NCBI GenBank assembly: GCA_937967325.1 | Contig: CALBSQ010000025.1 | Location: 89,560 to 153,559 of the forward strand | DNA: 64,000 nt | Origin: an uncultured Chloroflexota bacterium | Lineage (GTDB): Bacteria; Chloroflexota; UBA4733 | Reading direction: 5' to 3' | Part shown: piece after piece, positions 44,103 through 53,320 of the stretch | Numbering within the stretch: position 1 is the first letter of the stretch | Layout of the letters: each line of letters starts with the position of its first letter | The notes under the pieces: model-generated | What the model saw: only the letters and a program-made list of their open reading frames with translations | What the model was told of the DNA's origin: nothing | Databases searched by the model: none | Translations under genes and position numbers: made by a program

Positions 44103-44558
44103 ATGCCAGCACGGATGAGCAACCCAGCGATGATCGTTCCCGGCGCCATGCAGGCCATACAGGCCTTGATTTCGGCCACGGAACAAGGCGGCGTGCTGTC
44201 GACGACGCTTGCGCTGGTCCACCTGCGCGCGAGCCAGATCAATGGCTGCAGCGTCTGTATGGACTCAGGCACATGCCAGGCCACGCAGGCAGGCGAATCT
44301 GACGAGCGCCTCTCCGCGGTGGCGGCCTGGCGGGAGGCGCCCTACTTCACGGACGCCGAACGCGCCGCGCTGGCGCTCACCGAGGCCGTCACCCGGCTCA
44401 GTGATCGGGCGGATCCGGTGCCGGACGAGGTCTGGGACGAGGCCGCTCGGCAGTACGATGAGCCGGCGCTGGCGTCCTTGATCCTCTCGATCGCCACGAC
44501 CAACGTCTTCAACCGCCTCAACGTCACCACCAGGCAAGTGGCTGGCGAGTGGGGCTGA
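44103..44558 (+). CDS. Carboxymuconolactone decarboxylase/AhpD-like protein
   Basis: A 151-residue protein of the CMD/AhpD fold. The redox-type Cys pair is in NGCSVCMDSGT (C-x-x-C). The helical core continues through RLSAVAAWREAPYFTDAERA and ends ATTNVFNRLNVTTRQ. Such proteins reduce peroxides or disulfides and are often controlled by the neighbouring ECF sigma factor, which is truncated here. ATG 44103 was chosen because relatives begin near MSNPAMIVPGAMQAIQAL. Confidence 0.82.
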   Translation: MPARMSNPAMIVPGAMQAIQALISATEQGGVLSTTLALVHLRASQINGCSVCMDSGTCQATQAGESDERLSAVAAWREAPYFTDAERAALALTEAVTRLSDRADPVPDEVWDEAARQYDEPALASLILSIATTNVFNRLNVTTRQVAGEWG

Positions 44559-44633
44559 GCGGCAGCGGTCAGCGCGCCGCCGGTAGCCTGCCAGCAGACC
44601 CTCCAGGTGGAGGCTTTCGTCCTGCGCATCCCC

Positions 44634-45374
44634 CTACAGGATGTCCTTGTAATACGCCTCCGCGGCATCCACATCAACCGTCTCGTCCATCGGCTTGCCC
44701 AGGCGCTCGTAGAGCCGGCGGCGGCCCTTCTTGTCGTCGATGGCGATGAGGGCGGCGATAGCCAGCACCTCCTCGGCCACCTCTTGGGGCACGACGATCA
44801 CGCCGTCCCAGTCGCAGCCGACGATATCGCCCGGCCGGACCATCACGCCGCCACAGCCTACCGGTACTTGCAGGTCTACCAGCTCGACCCGACCCGGAAT
44901 GATCGTTCGGCCGATAGAGCGGCAGGCCACTGGGGTCTGTTGCATGATCACCTCGTCGGTGTCGCGGCATTGCCCTTCGGTGACCACGCCCACGGCGCCG
45001 GCCGCCTGCATCCCCATGGCGTTGTTGGATCCCCAGTAGCCGCACTCCTTGGCGCCGTTGGTCGAGGTCACCACCACGCAGCCGGGCTTGACGTGCTCTT
45101 GTAGGCGCAGGCCGCGGCCGGTCAGCTCGTTCCAGATGCCGTGGGAGCGTCGCGCTTCTTCGCGGCTCAGCACGGGCATGCGCTGGTTGGTGGGCACCAC
45201 GCGCATGGTGACGGCCGGACCCCAGAAGCGCGCGCCAAACCACAACGGGCGGATGGCCGGGTCCAACAGCGTCAGGTCGGCGCGACCGACGGCGTCCAGC
45301 GCGTCGGTGACGTCGGTCACGCGCAGATACTTGGCGAAGCGCGGCGCCAGGGCATAGGTATCGACTAAGGACAA
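44634..45374 (-). CDS. RraA-family protein (aldolase/decarboxylase-like)
   Basis: A 246-residue RraA-like protein. HVKPGCVVVTSTNGAKECGY and the glycine-rich AGAVGVVTEGQCRDTDEV with Arg-Asp match the HMG/CHA aldolase-like active site. DIVGCDWDGVIVVPQEVAEE is the family signature. Members cleave 4-hydroxy-4-methyl-2-oxoglutarate and similar oxo-acids. TTG 45374 is preceded by GGAAAGGAAG and matches the usual length. It is last in the LacI-controlled operon, so an oxo-acid produced from the imported compound may be its substrate. Confidence 0.82.
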   Translation of the reverse strand: MSLVDTYALAPRFAKYLRVTDVTDALDAVGRADLTLLDPAIRPLWFGARFWGPAVTMRVVPTNQRMPVLSREEARRSHGIWNELTGRGLRLQEHVKPGCVVVTSTNGAKECGYWGSNNAMGMQAAGAVGVVTEGQCRDTDEVIMQQTPVACRSIGRTIIPGRVELVDLQVPVGCGGVMVRPGDIVGCDWDGVIVVPQEVAEEVLAIAALIAIDDKKGRRRLYERLGKPMDETVDVDAAEAYYKDIL

Positions 45375-45438
45375 CGTTGCTTCCTTTCCAGTACGGAACG
45401 TCCGTCGTTCCGCCACGGCCAACGGCGACCGTCCGCCG

Positions 45439-45876
45439 TTACTCCGCATCGAGCAAGTAGATGCCGCTGCCGTCCAAGTCGCGGCGGGTCAGCCGCAGAG
45501 TAGGCGTGCGGTGGATGGATATCTCCGAGAGCGTCAGCACCTCGCAGCCCTCCTCCAGGTGGCCGCCGTAGTAGCGGCCGGCCGTGTCCCACAGCGCGAT
45601 GTGGATGTGCGGCTGATAGCCGGCGATGATGCCGCCGAACTGCACGATCTCCAGCGGCCCTTCCAGGTCGAAGAAGACATCGCCCGGCGGGTAGTTGTTG
45701 GTCTTGATGATGTGGATATGCCCCTTGGAGAGGCTGCCGATGCCGGTCGTGAGCACGCCGGTGTGGATCTGCGCCCGCTCCGCCAGCTCGCGCAACGATT
45801 CGAGGAGCAGATCGCCCCGACCGAGCGACGCGATGACGAAGCCGCTCCGCTGATCTTCCCAGTAGCGTAATGCCAC
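45439..45876 (-). CDS. PPC-domain (DUF296) protein
   Basis: A 145-residue PPC/DUF296 protein: RSGFVIASLGRGDLLLESLR, TGIGSLSKGHIHI and PHIHIALWDTAGRYYGGHLE. The His cluster in HIHIALWD and GGHLEEG is the conserved metal-like site. Bacterial PPC proteins form trimers of unclear function; in plants the domain is attached to AT-hooks. It starts four bases after the MalG-type stop, so it is part of the operon. Confidence 0.82.
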   Translation of the reverse strand: MALRYWEDQRSGFVIASLGRGDLLLESLRELAERAQIHTGVLTTGIGSLSKGHIHIIKTNNYPPGDVFFDLEGPLEIVQFGGIIAGYQPHIHIALWDTAGRYYGGHLEEGCEVLTLSEISIHRTPTLRLTRRDLDGSGIYLLDAE

Positions 45877-45880
45877 CGAC

Positions 45881-46795
45881 CTACCTGCCTCCCATGCCGC
45901 TCAAGACGATGCCCTTGACGAACAGCCGTTGGGCGAAGAAGAAGACCGCCAGTACCGGCAAGAGCGCGCTCACCGACGCGGCCATCATGAGGTTGTACTC
46001 GGCGGAGTAGATGCCGGTGAAAGCGGCCAGGCCCAGCGACACCGTCCGCTTATCCATGCTGTTGAGGTAGATCAGCGGCCCCATGAAGTCGTTCCAACTG
46101 TTGATGAAGGCGAACACCGCCACCGTCGTCACGGCGGGTACGGAGAGCGGGACGGCGATGGTCGCCCAGATTCGCCAGTTGGACGCGCCGTCGATGCGCG
46201 CCGCCTCGTCCATCTCTACCGGCAGCGTCAGGAAGAACTGGCGCAGCAGGAAGATGGAGAAGCTGCTGCCGAAGAAGTCCGGCACCCAGAGCGGTCGCAG
46301 CGTGTCGACCCAGCCAAGGTGCTTGAACAGGATGAAGCGGGGAATCATGGTCACGATACCGGGCAGCATCATCGTGGCGAGCACGAGCAGGAAGAGCGGC
46401 CCGCGCCCGGGGAAGCGCAGTCGCGCGAAGGCGAAGGCCACTAGTGACGAGCTGACCACGGTCCCGGCGGTTGCCAGGACGGCGATGAAGATCGTGTTGC
46501 GGAAGAAGGTGGCAAAGGGCAGGATAGTCAGCGCCTTGGGGTAGTTCTCCCACTGCACCGGACTGGGAAGCCAGACCGGCGGCCAGGCGAACACCTGCGC
46601 CTCGCTCTTGACAGAGCCGGTGATCAGCCAGAGGAACGGCAGCAGCATGCCGATGCCCAGGACCAGCAGGACCAGCTCGATCGCGATAGTCCTGAGGACG
46701 CGCCGGACTTCGGCGCGGCGGGCGCCCAGGCGTGTGCCATGCGCCGCGGCCGAGCCAAATGTCACGACGCGACGGTCAAGCACCTGATTCGCCAA
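45881..46795 (-). CDS. ABC importer permease, MalG type
   Basis: A 304-residue permease. The EAA loop is DEAARIDGASNWRIWATIAV followed by PLS, and the C-terminus is QRLFVKGIVLSGMGGR. About six hydrophobic segments. It pairs with the MalF-type gene 60 bases upstream and the binding protein of the same operon. No local ATPase. Confidence 0.9.
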   Translation of the reverse strand: MANQVLDRRVVTFGSAAAHGTRLGARRAEVRRVLRTIAIELVLLVLGIGMLLPFLWLITGSVKSEAQVFAWPPVWLPSPVQWENYPKALTILPFATFFRNTIFIAVLATAGTVVSSSLVAFAFARLRFPGRGPLFLLVLATMMLPGIVTMIPRFILFKHLGWVDTLRPLWVPDFFGSSFSIFLLRQFFLTLPVEMDEAARIDGASNWRIWATIAVPLSVPAVTTVAVFAFINSWNDFMGPLIYLNSMDKRTVSLGLAAFTGIYSAEYNLMMAASVSALLPVLAVFFFAQRLFVKGIVLSGMGGR

Positions 46796-46854
46796 CGCTT
46801 TATCCCCCCGTCTGCCCTGCCAGGTCCGTAAGCAAGTCGCTCAACGATATCGCT

Positions 46855-47763
46855 CTACCCCAGCCCGCCACGATCGACCTCGTAGTACACCCAACGCTTG
46901 GAGAGCCAGAGCTGCAGGAGCGTGAAGGCCATGATAACGAGGAAGAGCAACCAAGCCAGTGCCGAGGCGTAGCCCATGCGGAAGAACTGGAAGCCATTGC
47001 GGAACAGGTACAGCACGAAGAAGAGCGTCGAGTCGGCCGGACCGCCCTGGCCGTTGGTGATGACGTAGGCGGAGCTGAAGATCTGGAAGGAGCCGATGAT
47101 GCCGAGCACCAGGTTGAAGAAGACCATGGGGGTGATCATCGGCAGCGTCACGTGCCAGAACCGCGCCCAGCGGCCGGCGCCGTCGAGGCCGGCCGCCTCG
47201 TAGAGCGATTCGGGAATTCCCTGCAGTCCGGCCAGGAAGATAACCATGCCCGAGCCGAAGCCCCAGAGCCCCATGATGACGAAGGAGAGCTTGGATGTGG
47301 CCGGATCGTTGAGCCAGCGCAGCGGCTCGATCCCGAACCAGCCCAGCACGGCGTTGGCGAGGCCGAACTGGGGGTTGAAGACGTAGCCCCAGAGCAGCGC
47401 CGTGGCGACGATGGGCGTCACCGTCGGCAAGTAGAAGATGGTTCGATGGATCCCCATGAAGGGGACACGCGCATTCAGGAGCAGGGCGACAGCGAGCGCA
47501 ATGGCCACGTGCAGCGGCACTTCCAGGAACGTGTAGTAGGCCGTGTTACCCAGGGCCAACGGCACGTAGTAGTCGTGAACCAAGAACTGCAGGTTCTGCA
47601 AACCGGCCCAGGTCGGCGGGGTGAGCAGGCTCCAGTTCATGAAGATCATGACAAACGAAGCGACCATCGGCCCCGCCGTGAAGATGAGGAAGCCGACGAT
47701 CCAGGGCAGCAGCATGAGGTAGGCATCCCGGCGCTCTGATCGCAGCAACTTTGAGCTCGCCAT
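46855..47763 (-). CDS. ABC importer permease, MalF type
   Basis: A 302-residue permease. DAYLMLLPWIVGFLIFTAG is the first helix and YEAAGLDGAGRWARFWHVTL with P is the EAA loop. It starts 28 bases after the binding-protein stop. Second transporter set in the window; its closest local relative is the 30562 permease. Confidence 0.9.
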   Translation of the reverse strand: MASSKLLRSERRDAYLMLLPWIVGFLIFTAGPMVASFVMIFMNWSLLTPPTWAGLQNLQFLVHDYYVPLALGNTAYYTFLEVPLHVAIALAVALLLNARVPFMGIHRTIFYLPTVTPIVATALLWGYVFNPQFGLANAVLGWFGIEPLRWLNDPATSKLSFVIMGLWGFGSGMVIFLAGLQGIPESLYEAAGLDGAGRWARFWHVTLPMITPMVFFNLVLGIIGSFQIFSSAYVITNGQGGPADSTLFFVLYLFRNGFQFFRMGYASALAWLLFLVIMAFTLLQLWLSKRWVYYEVDRGGLG

Positions 47764-47790
47764 ACCTCATCTCCAGTGTGGATGCTGCAT

Positions 47791-49329
47791 CTAGATCGGT
47801 GTTTTCTGCTGCAGCATCTGGTCCATCTGCTGCTTCAGTGGCGCTACCACATCCTTCGCTTGCTGCTTGCCGAGCCAGACGGGGTCGAGCATCGTGCCCC
47901 AGGCCTGCTCAATCTGAGCGAGCGCCGCCGGGGAGGGGGCGGCTACCGCCTGCGGGCCGTTGCCGGTCAGCGGGTCCACGTGGCACTTGATGTAGTTCGG
48001 CGTGTTGTAGCCCTCGCTGTACTGTGTCGGCACCAGCTTGCGCAGGCCGGCCGCCCAGCGGTGCTGACCGACGATTACCTTCTGCTGCTCCTCGCCCGTC
48101 ATGAAGGTGGTGAGCGTCCAGGCCTGATCCTGGTGCTTGCTCTGCTTGGGGATGGCGAAGCCGGTTGTGCCGCCGCTGATCACCAGCGTGCCGCCCGGTC
48201 CCTGGGGGTAGTACACCTCGTCGTAGGGGAAGTCGCTCTTCTGGTCGTGGTAGAAGAACTCCTCGGCGTGGTGCGCCCAGGTGGTGGCGATGAGCTTGTT
48301 CAGCCAGGGATCGCCGGGCTGGCTGATCGCGCCGGCCTGGGGGGCCACGTGGTACTTCGTGATCGTGTCGGCCATGAACTGCAGCGCGTTGATCGCCTCC
48401 GGCTGGTCGACCAGCGTCGTGGTCATGTCCGCGTTGTAGAGCTTGCCGCCCGTCGCGGCGAACCAGGTCCAGAAGCCTTCGCCGCGCGGGCTGTTGGTCT
48501 GCGGCTGCGTCGTACCCCACTGGACCGTGCTGCCGGCGGAAAAGCCGGGATCGGATGCCATCTTGCCGGCCTTGTCCAGCGTGGCCTTCTGCACATCGGC
48601 CAGCCAGTCGGTCCAGGAGTACTTGAAGGTGGGATCGCTGGCGCCGGCTTTCTGGTACATGGTCTTGTTGAACCACATGGCATTGACGCCGTTGTCCTTG
48701 GGGATGGCGTACATCTTGCCCTTGTAGACCATGGCGTCGTTGAAGACGTACTGCTTTGGATCGAGCTTGTCGGTCGACAGCAACGAGTCAAGGGGGACCA
48801 GCACATCCTTGGACGCCCATTCGGCCAGCCGGGTGTAGTGCAGCCAGATTACGTCGGGGATGGCGCCGCCGGCCATCACCGTGGTCAGCTTGGTCCAGTA
48901 GTTGCCCCAGGCTTCATACGACCCGTTGATCTTGATGCCCGGGTGCGCCTGCTGGAAGCGCGTGACGAACTGGGTCCAGATGGCAATCTCCGGCGCGGCC
49001 GAGAGCGGCAGGAACCAGTTCAGCACCGTCTGCTGCCCGGTCGCGGCGGGAGCCGATTGGGCAGGCGACGCCGAGGTCGCCGCTGCCGCGCTGCTGGCCG
49101 CTGCCGCGCTGTTGGCCGCTGCCGTCGTGGCGGCGGCGGTTGCCGCGGCGGCGCTGGCTGAGCTCGCCGCGGCGCTGGACGGAGCGGCCGCGGTCGACGC
49201 CGTCTGGGTGGAGATCGAAGCGGATCCGCCACAGGCGCTCAAGGCGGCTGCCAGACCCAGCATGCCAAACGCGGCGAGCGCCCGGCGTCGGGTCACGCCG
49301 GCGCGAGACTGAGAAAGGGACTGCTCCAT
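47791..49329 (-). CDS. Tat-exported solute-binding lipoprotein
   Basis: A 512-residue family-1 binding protein. It has the twin-arginine motif TRRRALAAF, a lipobox LSACGG and an Ala-rich linker of about 65 residues. The mature part begins QQTVLNWFLPLSAAPEIA. ATG 49329 follows AGGAGG. It lies between the LacI regulator gene and the two permease genes and is probably the best-expressed gene of this operon. Confidence 0.9.
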   Translation of the reverse strand: MEQSLSQSRAGVTRRRALAAFGMLGLAAALSACGGSASISTQTASTAAAPSSAAASSASAAAATAAATTAAANSAAAASSAAAATSASPAQSAPAATGQQTVLNWFLPLSAAPEIAIWTQFVTRFQQAHPGIKINGSYEAWGNYWTKLTTVMAGGAIPDVIWLHYTRLAEWASKDVLVPLDSLLSTDKLDPKQYVFNDAMVYKGKMYAIPKDNGVNAMWFNKTMYQKAGASDPTFKYSWTDWLADVQKATLDKAGKMASDPGFSAGSTVQWGTTQPQTNSPRGEGFWTWFAATGGKLYNADMTTTLVDQPEAINALQFMADTITKYHVAPQAGAISQPGDPWLNKLIATTWAHHAEEFFYHDQKSDFPYDEVYYPQGPGGTLVISGGTTGFAIPKQSKHQDQAWTLTTFMTGEEQQKVIVGQHRWAAGLRKLVPTQYSEGYNTPNYIKCHVDPLTGNGPQAVAAPSPAALAQIEQAWGTMLDPVWLGKQQAKDVVAPLKQQMDQMLQQKTPI

Positions 49330-49429
49330 GGTGCTGCTGACCTCCTAGCTCCTCGTCCTATCGACACGTCCGGCCGCCCGATGCGGACCTGGACCCCTGG
49401 GCGCGTCGAGTATCGCCATACCACCAGAA

Positions 49430-50476
49430 CTAACCGCCTCCGGCCAAAGCTCGAGACCAGCGCGCGTTCTCTTGCGCCAGGCACGACTCGCGCACGACCA
49501 GCCGCGTTGGCAGCCGGATGCCGGCGACCGGCTCACCGTCGAGTTGGCGCAGCACGAGCTCGGTCGCGGCCTGACCGATCTCGTAGGTTGGCTGCGCCAC
49601 AACCGTCAGCGCCGGCGTCACGGCGCGCGCGGAACGGAAGTCGTCGAACCCGACCAGGCTGACGGCGGTAGGGCAGGCGATACCGGCCTGCCGGATCGCC
49701 AGCAGGGCGCCCTCGGTCATCAGGTTATTGAAAGCGTAGATGCAGGTGGGCCGGGGGAACGTCGCGAGCACCCGCTGAGTCGCCTGGTAGGCCGGCTCGG
49801 TCTTGGAGCCGGCCGCGACGAGGAGCGCCGGGTCTTCCCCGATGCCAGCCTCGGCCAGCGCGCATCGGTAGCCTGCCAGGCGTTCCTGGGTGGTGCTGGT
49901 GTCGAGCCGCCCGTGCAACACGGCGATACGACGATGCCCCTGGCTGAGGACGTAGCGCGTCAGGTCGTAGGAGCCTCCGGCATTGTCCGCCACGACCGCG
50001 GGGACATCGAGCCCCGGTAGGTGGCGATTGAGCAGGATCAGCGGTACGCCGCGCTCGCGCAGCTCGCGGATGTGCTCCATCTCCGTCTCGCCGGCGACAG
50101 GGGCCAGCAAAACCCCGTCGACGCGCTGCGCCAGCAACGCGCGGAGCACGGTCCGCTCGCGCGCCAGCTCCTCGTCCGTGTTGCCCAGCACGACCGTATA
50201 GCCGGCCTCCGCGGCGCGCCGCTCGACCGCCCGCGCCACTTCCGTGAAGAAGGGGTTCTCGATGTCGGAGACGACCAGAGCCAGCGTTCGTGTCCGCCGG
50301 CTGCGCAAGCTGCGTGCGGCGGCGCTGGGGATGTAGCCGAGCTCCTCGACGGCGGCGTGTACGCGCGCCCGCGTCCCCTCACTCACGAAACGGGTGGCGT
50401 TGAGCACGTGCGACACCGTCGCGGCGGACACGCCAGCCTGCTGCGCCACGTCGTGGATGCTGAACGCTCGCTGCAT
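49430..50476 (-). CDS. LacI-family transcriptional regulator
   Basis: A 348-residue LacI protein. The helix-turn-helix and hinge are SIHDVAQQAGVSAATVSHVL and YIPSAAARSLRSRRT. The sensor domain includes ALVVSDIENPFFTEVARAVE and AVSLVGFDDFRSARAVTP. ATG 50476 matches the family N-terminus; an upstream ATG at 50512 would lie within the operator. A perfect palindrome upstream suggests it represses itself and the whole transporter operon until a sugar-like ligand binds. Confidence 0.9.
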   Translation of the reverse strand: MQRAFSIHDVAQQAGVSAATVSHVLNATRFVSEGTRARVHAAVEELGYIPSAAARSLRSRRTRTLALVVSDIENPFFTEVARAVERRAAEAGYTVVLGNTDEELARERTVLRALLAQRVDGVLLAPVAGETEMEHIRELRERGVPLILLNRHLPGLDVPAVVADNAGGSYDLTRYVLSQGHRRIAVLHGRLDTSTTQERLAGYRCALAEAGIGEDPALLVAAGSKTEPAYQATQRVLATFPRPTCIYAFNNLMTEGALLAIRQAGIACPTAVSLVGFDDFRSARAVTPALTVVAQPTYEIGQAATELVLRQLDGEPVAGIRLPTRLVVRESCLAQENARWSRALAGGG

Positions 50477-50496
50477 CGGCGCGTAGATCACCCTTC

Positions 50497-50520
50497 GTAA
50501 CCGATTGCGCAATCGGTTAC
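50497..50520. promoter_or_regulatory. LacI operator: perfect 24-base palindrome
   Basis: Two perfect 12-base arms, GTAACCGATTGC and GCAATCGGTTAC, meet at the centre. The CG-centred pattern around CGATTGCGCAATCG fits LacI-family sites. The palindrome lies immediately downstream of the -10 element, so bound repressor would block initiation. Confidence 0.85.
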
Positions 50521-50523
50521 AAG

Positions 50524-50552
50524 ATCGTAGGTAAAGACGACCCTGGTGTCAA
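50524..50552 (-). promoter_or_regulatory. Promoter of the LacI/transporter operon
   Basis: On the minus strand TTGACA (50552-50547) and TACGAT (50529-50524) are 17 bases apart, directly upstream of the operator. Confidence 0.75.
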
Positions 50553-50708
50553 GCGTGGCATGACCCTTGCCTACGACCTACCTCATGCCACCGCTCTGTC
50601 GCCCGCGCCGCAAGCCCGCTGCCGACAGAGCGGTCACGAAGGTCGGACTACCTGGGAAGCGCCCTGTCGCGCTAGAATAGTGGTGAACCGACGGGAGGCG
50701 TGACGACC

Positions 50709-51500
50709 ATGGGCGACAGGCGTAGGGTTGCCATCGCGGCGCGGCCGGTGGAGCTGTGGCCGCCGGACGACACCGAGGAGAGCGTCATGGGCACGGACCT
50801 CCACCAGACCACCATCACCAACCTGCGCTGGGGCCTCAACGACCTTGCCGCCGCGACGCCCGGCGATTCTGTCCCCTGGCATGCCCTCGGTCAGACGCTG
50901 CTCACCGGCTTGCGGCGGCCTGACGACTCACCGTATCAGGTGCTCCCCGACATCTTCGTCTACCTCCGATCCATGGACCCGCGCCGGCCATCCTTGTCCC
51001 TCGCCGGCGACGGGGCGCCGGCGCTCATCGTCGAGGTGCTCAGTCCTACCACCTACCGGAGCGATCTGGACTTGGCGAAGGGGAAGGGCTATAGCTACGC
51101 GCGAGCAGGGGTGCGGGAGTACATGCTGATCGATCCGATCGGGGAGTACCTTGAGGACTATGTGCAGGCTTGGCGGCTGACGGGCGGCGTCTACGCCCCC
51201 TGGCTCCCGGATGAATCGGGGCGGTGGTGGAGCGAGGAAATCCAGGCGGGGATTGGGCTGGAGGGGTTGCAAGCGGCCGTGTATGCACCGGACGGACGAC
51301 GACAACTGCGCCAGGGCGAAGTCACGCGCGAGCTGCTGCGCCAGGAGGCGCAGCTGGCGCGGGAGCGCAGCGCCCACGCCGAAGAGTTGGCACGTCAAGA
51401 TCGCCAGTATACGGAAGAGCTAGCGCGCCGGGATCGCCAGCACGCGGAAGAGCTGGAGGCGCTGCGCCGCCGCCTCGACGAGCGCTCAGCGGGAAAATGA
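50709..51500 (+). CDS. Uma2-family (DUF820) protein with coiled-coil tail
   Basis: A 263-residue Uma2 protein. LPDIFVYLRSMDP holds the catalytic-site Asp, GAPALIVEVLSPTTYRSDLD the E-x-L-S strand and VREYMLIDPIGEYLEDY the following strand. The last 60 residues are a charged heptad-like helix with repeated EELARxDRQ units (EELARQDRQYTEELARRDRQ). ATG 50709 follows GGGAGGCGTG. The tail resembles that of the 15274 copy. Function unknown. Confidence 0.82.
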   Translation: MGDRRRVAIAARPVELWPPDDTEESVMGTDLHQTTITNLRWGLNDLAAATPGDSVPWHALGQTLLTGLRRPDDSPYQVLPDIFVYLRSMDPRRPSLSLAGDGAPALIVEVLSPTTYRSDLDLAKGKGYSYARAGVREYMLIDPIGEYLEDYVQAWRLTGGVYAPWLPDESGRWWSEEIQAGIGLEGLQAAVYAPDGRRQLRQGEVTRELLRQEAQLARERSAHAEELARQDRQYTEELARRDRQHAEELEALRRRLDERSAGK

Positions 51501-51620
51501 GGGAGCGGGGGCGACACGGCGACGGCGGCGCGAAGTGGCGCCCGACGTGAGCCGCCGCTGGCGGCCAAGGAGACCGGCGGCGAACGACCGACACGCGAGC
51601 TCACCTGGGAGGAACAGGCA

Positions 51621-52037
51621 GTGGTCGATTCCGATGCCCGGCCGGCCCGACACTGGCTGATGTCTTTCCAGGAGTGCGTCCGCGCTCAGGACTTCGTTCG
51701 GGCCCGAACCATGTTCGCGGCCAACGTGATCGGCTTTGGGACACGAGCAGACATTGCCGTCGGGTTGGATGCGTTGGAACGCGACCAGTGGCGCCAGGTC
51801 TGGCCGCGCATCCGCGACTTCGCCTTCCAGGTGGACGCGCTCCACTGCTTCGGCGGCGACAGGGGTCTCTGTATCATGGTTCCGTGGGCTTCGCTGGGCG
51901 TCGGTGGGGATGGCAGCACATTTCCCCGCGCCGGACGCGCCACCATCATGCTGGCGCCCCCCGGCAGCGCCTGGGTGGCCGTCCACACGCACTTCTCGCT
52001 GGAGCCGGATAGGTCGCAGGGGTCTTCCCTGCCGTGA
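51621..52037 (+). CDS. NTF2/SnoaL-like protein
   Basis: A 138-residue alpha+beta-barrel protein: MSFQECVRAQDFVRARTMFA, then GLDALERDQWRQVWPRIRDF and WVAVHTHFSLEP. This is the layout of DUF4440/SnoaL-like ligand-binding proteins or small isomerases. GTG 51621 follows GGGAGGAACA. Its stop overlaps the start of the phosphotransferase gene as GTGA, so the two are translated together. Ligand unknown. Confidence 0.7.
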   Translation: MVDSDARPARHWLMSFQECVRAQDFVRARTMFAANVIGFGTRADIAVGLDALERDQWRQVWPRIRDFAFQVDALHCFGGDRGLCIMVPWASLGVGGDGSTFPRAGRATIMLAPPGSAWVAVHTHFSLEPDRSQGSSLP

Positions 52038-53071
52038 CGCGCCTGAACGCGAGGATCTCCCCTATCACCGTGGTGGACGCCGCACGTATCGATACCGTGG
52101 AGACGGCGCGTCGGCTCCTCTCCGCGTCCGGTTTTCCAACGGACGAGTTGGAGCCTGTGGAAAGCGTGGCCAACCGGGTATGGATGACCCACAAGCACGT
52201 GGTGCGCATCAGCTCGGGGCGCTTCCGAAACTCCCTAGTCCACGAGCAACGAGTGCTCGCCTTGCTGCCCGAGAGTGTGCCCCATGCGAACGTCGCCGCC
52301 GCCGGCCAAATGGACGACCGCGAGTGGCAGATCCTGGAGCGGATCCCCGGCGTACCGCTCCTCCATACCTGGCTCCGCCTCGACCAGAGCCGGCGTCGGC
52401 GTGCCATCGCTCAGCTGGCCGAGATCATGCGTGCGCTGCATCGGGCGCCGCTTCCCGAGGGCTTTCACAATCCATGGCTGGAGGACGCATTGCGGGCGGA
52501 TGGGCATCCCGAGAACGCCTTACACGCTCCCCCTCATCAGTACCGGCTGCTCATTGAGGCAGCGCGGCGCTTACCCTGGACGGATGCAGAGCTCGTGTCA
52601 AGTGTCGAGTCCTTCATCGCCGAGCGGCTCGATGCCTTCGCTGGTGATGTACCGGTGCTGGTGCATACCGACCTGCACTTCGCCAATCTGCTCTGGCATG
52701 AGGACGGGATCAGTGGGGTGATCGACTTCGAGGGTGCGCAACCCCAGGCAGCCGACATGGAGCTCGACACCATCCTCCGTTTCACCAGCGACCCCCGTCA
52801 GTCTCTCACGCTGGGCCAGCACACTGCCCCAACGGCGGCCCCAACGGCGGCGTCGCTAGCCGAAGTGCCGGTTTGGCTGGACACGGAGTATCCCGAGCTC
52901 GTCGCACACCCTCACTTCGCGGAGCGGTTGGATGTATACGAAGCTCTCTGGCATCTCGTGCAGCTCCACCACGCCCATGTCGACTCCTCTCGCGAGGGCC
53001 GGCAGGATCGGCTTGCCCATCTCATCGAGAGACCAGGCAGACGTTTCCAGCGTCTTTCGTCGCGGGCATAG
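52034..53071 (+). CDS. APH-family phosphotransferase
   Basis: A 345-residue kinase-like protein of the aminoglycoside phosphotransferase superfamily. The catalytic loop is VHTDLHFANLLW (H-x-D-x5-N) and the metal-binding stretch GVIDFEGAQPQAADMELD. It might phosphorylate an antibiotic, a sugar or a nucleoside-like compound. GTG 52034 overlaps the upstream stop. Together with the NTF2-like gene it forms a two-gene unit. Confidence 0.82.
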   Translation: MTRLNARISPITVVDAARIDTVETARRLLSASGFPTDELEPVESVANRVWMTHKHVVRISSGRFRNSLVHEQRVLALLPESVPHANVAAAGQMDDREWQILERIPGVPLLHTWLRLDQSRRRRAIAQLAEIMRALHRAPLPEGFHNPWLEDALRADGHPENALHAPPHQYRLLIEAARRLPWTDAELVSSVESFIAERLDAFAGDVPVLVHTDLHFANLLWHEDGISGVIDFEGAQPQAADMELDTILRFTSDPRQSLTLGQHTAPTAAPTAASLAEVPVWLDTEYPELVAHPHFAERLDVYEALWHLVQLHHAHVDSSREGRQDRLAHLIERPGRRFQRLSSRA

Positions 53072-53320
53072 CCCAGTTTGATAACTGCCTGACAGCGTAC
53101 GCTCGGTTAGAAACCTGCCGGATTCGAGCATACCTTCGCCTGATCGATACATCGTAGCCCTGCCGTTGAAGCTGGCTAGCGACGTCAACATCCACGTGCT
53201 CATCATCAATAGCGACGGAAGCCTGCGGTGATGCTCAGAGCGCGCTCCCGTGATTGTAGCGGGGAAGCAGAGCATAATTGCGCCCGGCTCACTGCCGCCT
53301 TGAACGTCTGTTGATCGTCG

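Noticed and set aside
52856..53275. Minus-strand gene opposite the end of the phosphotransferase
   Set aside because: It is mostly antisense to the conserved kinase C-terminus and lacks family-like motifs.
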